A stretch of 13,584 nt of DNA from Acidobacteriota bacterium (GTDB lineage Bacteria > Acidobacteriota > Terriglobia > Terriglobales > Acidobacteriaceae). Shown here piece by piece: positions 5,659-11,583 of this stretch (positions are counted from its first letter, which is position 1; each line of letters opens with the position of its first letter). The notes below the pieces were generated by a model. That model was given only the letters and a program-made list of their open reading frames with translations, did not search any database and was not told where the DNA came from. The position numbers were made by a program, and so were the translations under genes. The DNA lies in assembly GCA_021799945.1 (NCBI GenBank), contig JAJYZK010000038.1, forward strand, positions 1 to 13,584, written 5' to 3'.

Positions 5659-6969
5659 CTATGGCTGAGATTTGGCCCACACTTCTATCTGCCCGAGAGC
5701 GCGCAGCAGCGTCAGCCGCGAGCGGAGGAGCTGGAAGTTCGCGCCGAGCATCGCAACATAGCGCCGCCGCTCTTCGATCAAGGCCTCTTCCTCGTCTTTG
5801 GGGGTCATCGGAGTGGCCCCCGGGGCGCCGCCCGTCTGGGTCTGGGTGGCCACGGCGTCCAGCCGCTCCTTGGCGAGTTCGGCCTGCAGCGTGGCGACCT
5901 GCTGCTGCGCGGCGAGTTCCGCGACATTCTTTTTGAGTTGCAGCAATTGTTCGCTGCTTTGGTCCCGGAGCTGGTCCGCCAGCGCTTCGGCGCGGGCCGC
6001 CTCCGCGCTCGACGATCGTTTCTTCGCCTCCCGCGACGCATCGAGCAGCGGGATCACGATCTGCACCCCGGCGCCGAAGTTGCTTTGCTGGAAGTGTATG
6101 TAGTACTGGGAATAGTTGTTGAGGGTATTGGAGAAGAGGCCGTAGGTGGCGAAAAAGGAGATGGTCGGGCGATTGTCCTGCCGGGCGTCGCCGTAGGCGG
6201 TATACAGCTTGGCCTTGGCGGAGGCGTAGGCAGCCTGCACCCCGTTGCCGTCATTCGGCGCCGCGGCCCCTTCGGAGAAGATCGCAGCTCCAGCCGAGGG
6301 AACGGAGGGCATCCGGCTGGAGTCCGTCACGGTCAGATCCGAGGGCGGAAGACCGGTCAGGTGCGCCAGCCGGGCCTTCAGTTCGTCGGCGCGGTCCTCG
6401 GAGCGCAACCGTTCGAGCACGGTCTGGGAGGCGGCCAGCTTCGCTTCCGTCAGTTCGATCCCGGTGTCGCGCCCCGCTTCCACCCGTTCCTGCTCGACAT
6501 CCACCAGGCGGTCGCCGTATTCCTTTTCCTGCTCCAGCGCCGCAATCTCCTCCTGCTTCTCGGCCAGCTCGACGTAGGCCAGCGCGGTATCGAGCAGGAC
6601 CTGCTGCCGGGTGTCCTTCAGTTGGAGCTGCGCCGAATAGAGTGCGGCCCGAGCGGAGCGAACATAGTCCTTTTGCGAGAAGGAGAAGACGAGGGATTGG
6701 CCGGTAATGCTGAAGACCTCCGGCTGACCGAGCGGATACCCGTAACTGTAGCCCAGGCTGGAGCCCAGGGAGAAGCTGGGAACGTACGGGCTGGTGGAGG
6801 AGGAAAGGTCCGCCTCGGCGCGGCGCACATCGGCGGCGTCGGCGCGCACCTGGGGGCTGTTGCGCAGCGCCAGCTCCATGGCGGCGGAGAGCGAAAGCTG
6901 CGCGAACCCGGCCGCCTGCCCGACCAGGGCGCATACCGCCAGGAAGACGAGTTGGACGGCGCCTTTCAA
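5659..6969 (-). CDS. TolC-family outer membrane efflux protein
   Basis: This is the outer-membrane channel subunit of a tripartite export system (OEP family). With the TTG start at 6969 the protein has 436 residues, a normal length, and begins with a good signal peptide (MKGAVQLVFLAVCALVGQAAGFA, probable cleavage before QLSL). LSLSAAMELALRNSPQVRADAADVRRAEADL is the typical first OEP repeat opening. Two long Ala/Glu/Gln-rich helical pairs (about 90-200 and 300-430 of the mature frame) and beta segments such as PTISFFATYG and FGAGVQIVIPLLDASREAK complete the pattern. The frame stays open upstream to 7164, overlapping the membrane-fusion gene. That extension has no domain and partly translates a 12-bp tandem repeat, so I reject it. 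No ATG is available; GAGGGAG lies 14 bases before the TTG. The start is therefore less certain than the gene. Confidence 0.88.
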   Translation of the reverse strand: MKGAVQLVFLAVCALVGQAAGFAQLSLSAAMELALRNSPQVRADAADVRRAEADLSSSTSPYVPSFSLGSSLGYSYGYPLGQPEVFSITGQSLVFSFSQKDYVRSARAALYSAQLQLKDTRQQVLLDTALAYVELAEKQEEIAALEQEKEYGDRLVDVEQERVEAGRDTGIELTEAKLAASQTVLERLRSEDRADELKARLAHLTGLPPSDLTVTDSSRMPSVPSAGAAIFSEGAAAPNDGNGVQAAYASAKAKLYTAYGDARQDNRPTISFFATYGLFSNTLNNYSQYYIHFQQSNFGAGVQIVIPLLDASREAKKRSSSAEAARAEALADQLRDQSSEQLLQLKKNVAELAAQQQVATLQAELAKERLDAVATQTQTGGAPGATPMTPKDEEEALIEERRRYVAMLGANFQLLRSRLTLLRALGQIEVWAKSQP

Positions 6970-6988
6970 GAGCGGCGTGAATTCTCCC

Positions 6989-7023
6989 TCAACCGCAGCC
7001 TCGACCGCAGCCTCGACCGCAAA
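6989..7023. repeat. 12-bp tandem repeat array B
   Basis: CCGCAGCCTCGA occurs head to tail at 6993-7004 and 7005-7016, with a partial third copy CCGCAAA (7017-7023) and a degenerate TCAA before the first copy. Read from TCGAC, the unit is TCGACCGCAGCC, and the array ends CGCAAACTG. This is strikingly like array A on its minus strand (unit TCGACCCGCAAG, ending CGCAAGACTG). It lies in the 184-bp gap between the membrane-fusion and TolC genes. Confidence 0.7.
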
Positions 7024-7153
7024 CTGAATTTTAACGTCCGGAATCCGGCTCCGGGCGGGCGAAGGATATTCAAACAGGTACGGCGCAGCGTTTTGCGGGC
7101 GTCCGAGCGCGGCGGCCGGGCTGCGGCCCCGAGGGCGAGGGAGGGAATTCGCT

Positions 7154-8395
7154 CTACTCCACAATGCGGACCGGCATGCCTTCGGAGATGGGCGCGCCGT
7201 TGGTGGCGCCGAGAACCACGGATTCCCCGGCGCTAACGCCGGAGAGGATCTGGACGGCGGTAAGATTGATCGCCCCCACCTCGACGGGGACCCGGCGCAG
7301 CGCGCCGCGTTCCACCGTATATACGTAGTCGCGGCCGTTCTCGATGTGCAGCGCCTCCCGGGGCACGGTGAGGGCGTTTTCGACGCTTCTGGTTGTGACC
7401 GTTGCGGTTACGTTTGTATTCGGAAGCAGCGAGTCGCCGGCGTCGTCGATGCTCACCAGCACTTCGCCGACGTTTCGGGTTCCATAGGTCATGATGGTGG
7501 AGGGTAGCCGGGTGATCCTGCCGTGCATTTTGCCTCCGGGCCGTCCCGCCCAGACGATGGTAACCGGGTCGCCCACTTTGAGATTGCCGATATCCGGTTC
7601 GTCGAAGTAGGCGCGCACGCGAAGCTTCGAGAGGTCGGCCATTTCCAGCAGTTCGGTTCCCGGGCCGACGTACTCATAGCGGGAAACGGGCAGCGAGTAG
7701 ACGGTCCCGTCCCAGGGCGCCCGCACGTTCGACTGCTCGACGACCAGGGCCGCGGCCGTTTCCGAGGCCTGCGCCTGCTTTAAGGCGGCCCGGGCGTGAT
7801 CCAGATCCAGGGGCGTGAAGGGCTGATTCCTCTGTTTTTCCAGGGAAGCCAGGGAGGCATCGTCGAGCTGCAGGCGCTGTTCCGCCTGTAGCACTTCGCT
7901 CGGCGAGGCCGCCCCCTGCGCCTCCAGCTTTTTCAACGCGGCCACGTCGCGGGCGGCCTGGCCCCGTTCGATCTGCGCCTTGTCGATGTTGCCGGTCAGC
8001 TCCAATTGCTGCCGGCGCGATCCCCCCGCCTCCAGCGCCTGCAGGCTGGCCTCCGCGGCGCGGACCCCGGCTACCGCGGCGGCCAGCTTGGAGCGCGAGT
8101 CGGCGTCGTCCAGCCTCAGCAGCATTTGGCCCCGATGCGCGAGCTCTCCAGCCCGAACGTAGATCTGGGAAACGATTCCCGCGACCGGGGCATGGGCGGA
8201 GAAGTACACCGTGGGCTCTACGATTCCGTTCGTGCTGGTGCTGTCGATCAGATCCTCGACTCTGCTCGGCGCGACGCGGATGGGCACGGTATCGCGGGTG
8301 AGGCGACGAACGCCGAAGAACACGAGAACCAACGCAAGCGCCGCGCCGATCCACAGCGCGGCGTTGCCGCTACTTTGTCGCCCTGGCTCTGTCAT
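7154..8395 (-). CDS. HlyD/RND-type membrane fusion protein (efflux periplasmic adaptor)
   Basis: The 413-residue protein joins an inner-membrane pump to a TolC channel across the periplasm. A single N-terminal membrane anchor (residues 12-29) is followed by the first biotinyl-lipoyl half (APVAGIVSQIYVRAGELAHRGQ, about 69-90). A long coiled-coil hairpin follows (about 98-220, rich in A, L, E, Q and R). The second lipoyl half is VRAPWDGTVYSLPVSRYEYVGPG (about 224-246). A beta-barrel domain (255-345) and a membrane-proximal domain (about 346-413, VPREALHIENG and VVLGATNG) complete it. This order is diagnostic of the family; MacA/AcrA-like substrate class cannot be told. The TolC gene follows on the same strand, which supports a shared pump, but no ABC permease or RND transporter is in the window. 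ATG 8395 gives a sensible cytoplasmic tail; SD weak. Confidence 0.92.
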   Translation of the reverse strand: MTEPGRQSSGNAALWIGAALALVLVFFGVRRLTRDTVPIRVAPSRVEDLIDSTSTNGIVEPTVYFSAHAPVAGIVSQIYVRAGELAHRGQMLLRLDDADSRSKLAAAVAGVRAAEASLQALEAGGSRRQQLELTGNIDKAQIERGQAARDVAALKKLEAQGAASPSEVLQAEQRLQLDDASLASLEKQRNQPFTPLDLDHARAALKQAQASETAAALVVEQSNVRAPWDGTVYSLPVSRYEYVGPGTELLEMADLSKLRVRAYFDEPDIGNLKVGDPVTIVWAGRPGGKMHGRITRLPSTIMTYGTRNVGEVLVSIDDAGDSLLPNTNVTATVTTRSVENALTVPREALHIENGRDYVYTVERGALRRVPVEVGAINLTAVQILSGVSAGESVVLGATNGAPISEGMPVRIVE

Positions 8396-8548
8396 TCCAG
8401 CGATCCGGACTCCAAGGGGGACTGCACAAACCGCGTTGAGAGGCCTCCGGCCAGGCCGGGCGGCGGAGTGAAGGGGAAGGGCCGATTCTTCACCCTCCGC
8501 TTATCCCTTTCCGGAGATGCGCAGGCCGGGCTCCAGCAATGTTTCGGG

Positions 8549-8571
8549 CCGCTTCTACTATACCGAAGCGG
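8549..8571. promoter_or_regulatory. Inverted repeat with -10-like core in the divergent promoter region
   Basis: CCGCTTC (8549-8555) and GAAGCGG (8565-8571) flank a 9-base spacer. On the minus strand the spacer contains TATAGT (8562-8557), a good -10 match. A regulator-binding site over a promoter for the membrane-fusion gene is one reading, but no clear -35 is visible and the leader would be about 150 bases. Confidence 0.3.
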
Positions 8572-8612
8572 AACGGCCGCGGCCGCGATCGGCGCCCGCC
8601 CGAACCCTTGCG

Positions 8613-8618
8613 TACAAT
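8613..8618 (+). promoter_or_regulatory. -10 box of queF, possible leaderless start
   Basis: TACAAT occupies 8613-8618, with only seven bases between it and the ATG at 8626. Transcription would be expected to begin at or beside the ATG, and no SD is present, so a leaderless message is plausible. No convincing -35 is present at the usual distance. Confidence 0.45.
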
Positions 8619-8625
8619 AATCTCC

Positions 8626-9021
8626 ATGGCCACCGCCGTCCGCTACACCGAGGATCATGCCAAGGCCGGGCTGGACGCCGCCTTTCCGGCGATCGAGACA
8701 TGGGCGAACCAGTTTCCAGCTTACGAGATTCTGATTCAGGATCCGGAGTTCACCTCCGTATGCCCGAAAACCGGCCTGCCCGATTTCGGCCTCATCACTG
8801 TGCGGTATATGCCGCGCCTGCTCTGTCTGGAGCTGAAGTCCCTGAAGGAGTACCTGTTCGTCTATCGCAACCTCGGCATTTTTCAGGAGAACATCGTCAA
8901 TCGGGTGCTGCTGGACGTGGTGAAGGCCTGCGATCCGGCCTGGGCCGTGGTGCAGGGCAGGTTTCGCCCGCGAGGCGGCATCTCGACCACGATTGAGGCG
9001 CGCTGGCCGCGGCCGGCCTGA
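8626..9021 (+). CDS. queF: NADPH-dependent 7-cyano-7-deazaguanine (preQ0) reductase
   Basis: QueF reduces the nitrile of preQ0 to the amine of preQ1 in queuosine tRNA-modification synthesis, in the cytoplasm. The 131-residue protein is the short, unimodular type. FTSVCPKTGLPDF (42-54) carries the thioimide-forming C46 and the acid D53, ELKSLKEYLF (69-78) is the QueF signature motif, and RPRGGIST (114-121) closes the fold. The region YRNLGIFQEN (80-89) aligns with the His-Glu pair of well-known QueFs but has Gln87-Glu88. The upstream in-frame start at 8539 would add an Arg-rich tail absent from the family, so ATG 8626 is preferred. It has no SD, but a -10-like box sits directly before it. It is first in an apparent operon with MFS and GT2 genes. 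Other queuosine genes (queC, D, E, tgt, queA) are not in the window. Confidence 0.94.
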   Translation: MATAVRYTEDHAKAGLDAAFPAIETWANQFPAYEILIQDPEFTSVCPKTGLPDFGLITVRYMPRLLCLELKSLKEYLFVYRNLGIFQENIVNRVLLDVVKACDPAWAVVQGRFRPRGGISTTIEARWPRPA

Positions 9022-9027
9022 GGCTCC

Positions 9028-10317
9028 ATGCGGCTACCGGATCCGGCGCCGATCGCCTTGTCCCCGCCGGCTCCGACGGCTGCGCGGTCCGCGGGTCTTG
9101 CGCTCGCGCTTCTGACCTCGCTCAATCTTTTCAACTTTGTCGATCGCTACGTGCTGGCCGGGGTGCAGCCGCTGGTGGCCCGCGAGTTCTCCGCCAGCGA
9201 CACGCAGATGGGCACGCTCTCGACCGCCTTTTTCCTCACGTACATGATCGCCGCGCCGTTGACCGGATGGCTGGGAGACCGCCTTCCGCGCAAGCCGCTG
9301 ATCGTTGCCGGCGCTCTTCTCTGGAGCGCGGCCACGCTGCTCACCGCCACGGTGCATAGCTACCGGTCCCTTCTGCTGCGGCATGCGGCGGTGGGCATCG
9401 GCGAAGCCACCTTCAGCATTTTTGCGCCGGCCCTGCTGGCCGACTATTACCCGGAGGCGGAGCGCAACCGCGTGCTGAGCGTGTTTTATCTCTGCATTCC
9501 GGTGGGCGCCGCTCTGGGGTACATCGCCGGCGGCGTTTTGGGGCCGCCTCTGGGCTGGCGCGCGCCCTTCTATCTCACCGCTCTTCCGGGGGTATTGATC
9601 GCCGCCGCCTTCTCCGCCTGGACCCACGAGCCGCAGCGGGGAAGCGCGGATCGGCTGGCCCCCACCTTCGACCGGGCGACGCTGCGAGGACTTGCGCGCA
9701 ATCCCGGGTACTGGCTGGCCAGCCTGGGCATGGCCCTGATGGTCTTCTCCATGGGCGGCATTTCGGTGTGGATGCCGACCTTCTTCTTCCGCTATGGAGG
9801 CTATTCGCTGCCGGCCTCGACCGAATTGCTGGGGGGCATTACGGTGGTGGATGGCATTCTGGGCACGCTGGCCGGGGGCTGGCTGGCGCAGATCTGGCTG
9901 CGGCGCAATCACCGGGCGCTTTTCCTCATCTCCGCCTGGAGCGCTTTGCTGACCATACCCGGCGCTCTGCTGGCCTTCTTCGGACCCCGGCCGGCGCTGG
10001 CCCCCGCCGTGCTGGCAGCCGAGTTCTTCCTGTTTCTCAATACCGGCCCGCTGAACGCGGCGATCGTCAACGCCGTCGCCGCCCCCGTTCGATCGACGGC
10101 CATCGCCATCAATCTCTTTCTCATTCATGCCCTGGGAGACGCATTCTCTCCGCGGCTCATCGGCATGGTCTCCGACCGCAGTTCGCTGCGCGTCGGCCTG
10201 GGCGTTACGGTGATCGCGCTGGCCTTCTCCACGGCCACGCTGCTGGCGGGCTCGCGCTTCGCTCCCGTCCTCGGGGCCGAGGGGGGCGCGAGCGCGGGCC
10301 TGGAGCCTGCATCCTGA
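9028..10317 (+). CDS. MFS transporter, spinster-like
   Basis: The 429-residue major-facilitator protein has about 12 hydrophobic spans, the first at about 22-40. The NFVDRYVLAGVQPLV stretch (36-50) followed by F-x-SDTQMGTLSTAFFLTYM resembles the spinster-like MFS group. GWLGDRLPRK (80-89) is the MFS motif A, and VGIGEATFSIFAPALLADYYPEAERNR is the matching TM4-5 region. Eukaryotic spinster proteins move sphingosine-1-phosphate or lysophospholipids; bacterial relatives include many uncharacterised members, so the substrate is unknown. The start is 6 bases after the queF stop, and a GAGG that overlaps that stop serves as a close SD, so translation is probably coupled. The stop is 2 bases before the glycosyltransferase ATG. 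The Pro/Ala-rich residues 1-20 are cytoplasmic. Confidence 0.92.
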   Translation: MRLPDPAPIALSPPAPTAARSAGLALALLTSLNLFNFVDRYVLAGVQPLVAREFSASDTQMGTLSTAFFLTYMIAAPLTGWLGDRLPRKPLIVAGALLWSAATLLTATVHSYRSLLLRHAAVGIGEATFSIFAPALLADYYPEAERNRVLSVFYLCIPVGAALGYIAGGVLGPPLGWRAPFYLTALPGVLIAAAFSAWTHEPQRGSADRLAPTFDRATLRGLARNPGYWLASLGMALMVFSMGGISVWMPTFFFRYGGYSLPASTELLGGITVVDGILGTLAGGWLAQIWLRRNHRALFLISAWSALLTIPGALLAFFGPRPALAPAVLAAEFFLFLNTGPLNAAIVNAVAAPVRSTAIAINLFLIHALGDAFSPRLIGMVSDRSSLRVGLGVTVIALAFSTATLLAGSRFAPVLGAEGGASAGLEPAS

Positions 10318-10319
10318 CT

Positions 10320-11549
10320 ATGGCGCCGGAGCTTGGCTACAAAATTGTCCTGGCGGTGGATTGGCTGGTGGCCGGGCTCTGGATCTGGCAGGCAGGCGTG
10401 TGGGGGCGCATGGTGCGGCGCGTGTCCGTTCTGCCGAACGACCGCTCGCCGGACCTCGATGACGGATTGGGGCAGACCGGCGGGCGCGTCACCCTGAGCG
10501 TGATTGTTCCGGCCCGGAATGAAGAGGCCGGCATCGAGGCGACCCTGCATTCGCTGGCCGCTTCCCAAGGCGCCGCACCGGAGATTATCGCCATCGACGA
10601 CCGCTCCACCGACGCAACGGGGGCGATCATGGAGCGCTTCGCCGCCTCCCTCGACTCCTTTCCCGGAGCCACGGCGGCAACCTGCAAGGTGATGCGGGTG
10701 ACCGAACTGCCGAAAGGGTGGCTGGGCAAGACCCACGCCATGCATCTCGCGGCGCAGCAGGCCCGGGGCCGCTGGCTTCTTTTCACCGACGGCGACGTCC
10801 TCTTCGACCCTCAGGTCTTGCGCCGGGCGCTGAATTACGCGGAGGCCTCCCGGGCCGACCATCTGGTTGTGCTTCCCCGGCTGCTGATCGAGAGCCCGGG
10901 CGAGGGAATGATGCTGGCCTTTCTGCAGACCATGACGCTTTGGGGCTTTCGTCCCTGGCGCATTCCCGATCCTCGGGCTCGGCGCGACGCCGTGGGAGTG
11001 GGCGCCTTCAACCTGATCCGGCGCGAGGTCTTCGACGCGATCGGAGGATGGGCGCCCATGCGGCTGGAGGTGATTGAGGACATGAGCCTCGGCTTTCGCG
11101 TGAAGCGGAGCGGCTTCGCCCAGCGGGTCGCCTTCGGCGGAGACCTGCTCCGCATTCATTGGGCACGGGGGGCCTTCGGCGTGGTGCGCAACTTCCGCAA
11201 GAACGTTTTCGCCTTTTTCCGCTTCCGTCCCGAGCTGCTGCTGGCCGGGGCCGGCGGCCTGTTTCTGATGACCTTGTTCCCGCTGGCGTTCCTGCTGTCT
11301 TCGGCCGGCGCCGGCGCGGCGGCATGGCTGCCCGCCGCGCTGCTGGCGATAACCGTCAGTTTGGCTTACCGCCGAGCGGGGCAGTATTACGGCTTTTCGC
11401 CCTTCTATGCGCTCCTGTTTCCGGTCGCGGCGGCGATGATGATTTACGGGTTGATCGGCTCCATGTGCGGCGTGCTCTGGCGCGGCGGCGTGCTCTGGCG
11501 CGGAACCTTCTATCCGCTGCGCGAGCTGCGGGCGAAGCAATCCTCCTGA
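10320..11549 (+). CDS. Membrane-anchored GT2 family glycosyltransferase
   Basis: The 409-residue protein has an N-terminal membrane segment (8-28), a GT-A catalytic domain (about 57-295) and three C-terminal membrane segments (about 305-328, 335-350, 362-384). GT2 hallmarks are VIVPARNEEAGIEATLHSL (61-79), IDDRSTDAT (92-100), GWLGKTHAMHLAA (133-145), the metal-binding DGD (157-159, FTDGDVLFDP), a GAFNLIRREVFDAIGGW acceptor-side motif (228-244) and the catalytic-type ED pair (253-254). The P-x-GW-x-GK and membrane pattern resemble carotenoid- and hopene-associated transferases (CrtQ/HpnB-like), suggesting a lipid acceptor, but I would not name it hpnB. ATG 10320 follows the MFS stop by two bases; GGAG is 14 bases before it. 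A much longer in-frame upstream extension only shadows the MFS gene. The C-terminus carries an exact 18-bp duplication. Confidence 0.9.
   Translation: MAPELGYKIVLAVDWLVAGLWIWQAGVWGRMVRRVSVLPNDRSPDLDDGLGQTGGRVTLSVIVPARNEEAGIEATLHSLAASQGAAPEIIAIDDRSTDATGAIMERFAASLDSFPGATAATCKVMRVTELPKGWLGKTHAMHLAAQQARGRWLLFTDGDVLFDPQVLRRALNYAEASRADHLVVLPRLLIESPGEGMMLAFLQTMTLWGFRPWRIPDPRARRDAVGVGAFNLIRREVFDAIGGWAPMRLEVIEDMSLGFRVKRSGFAQRVAFGGDLLRIHWARGAFGVVRNFRKNVFAFFRFRPELLLAGAGGLFLMTLFPLAFLLSSAGAGAAAWLPAALLAITVSLAYRRAGQYYGFSPFYALLFPVAAAMMIYGLIGSMCGVLWRGGVLWRGTFYPLRELRAKQSS
11468..11503 (+). repeat. Perfect 18-bp tandem duplication inside the glycosyltransferase gene
   Basis: CGGCGTGCTCTGGCGCGG occurs twice without a spacer (11468-11485, 11486-11503). 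It is in frame and doubles the hexapeptide GVLWRG before the terminal TFYPLRELR. Zero divergence between the copies suggests a recent event or replication slippage. Confidence 0.8.
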
Positions 11550-11557
11550 GCGGAGGA
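11541..11557. terminator. Small hairpin at the end of the queF-MFS-GT2 operon
   Basis: TCCTCC (11541-11546) pairs with GGAGGA (11552-11557) around TGAGC, which contains the glycosyltransferase stop. It occupies part of the 34-bp gap before the end of the convergent gene. A CGCGG/CCGCG stem lies just beyond it. Neither has a T tract, so this is a weak terminator call. Confidence 0.3.
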
Positions 11558-11583
11558 ATCCCCGGGAAAACAACCCGCGGCCG

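Noticed and set aside
4138..7236. Plus-strand open frame of 1032 codons antisense to hpnJ and the TolC gene
   Set aside because: Both minus-strand genes show clear conserved motifs, and the antisense translation is Gly/Arg/Leu/Glu-rich with no recognisable domain. It arises from high GC at third positions, which removes stops in the opposite frame.
9768..11549. Upstream extension of the glycosyltransferase frame to 9768
   Set aside because: The added 184 codons overlap the conserved MFS gene out of phase. The ATG at 10320 directly after the MFS stop fits operon spacing and the normal GT2 start.
10320..11549. Naming the glycosyltransferase hpnB or hpnI
   Set aside because: It shares superfamily motifs with HpnB and CrtQ but lacks the HpnI pattern and is not near enough to HpnB by eye. 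The nearby hpnJ is not sufficient evidence.
10125..11573. Long minus-strand open frames over the MFS and GT2 genes (also 9034-10128)
   Set aside because: They are antisense to well-supported genes, are rich in Arg, Gln, Gly and His, and carry no motif. They look like composition shadows.
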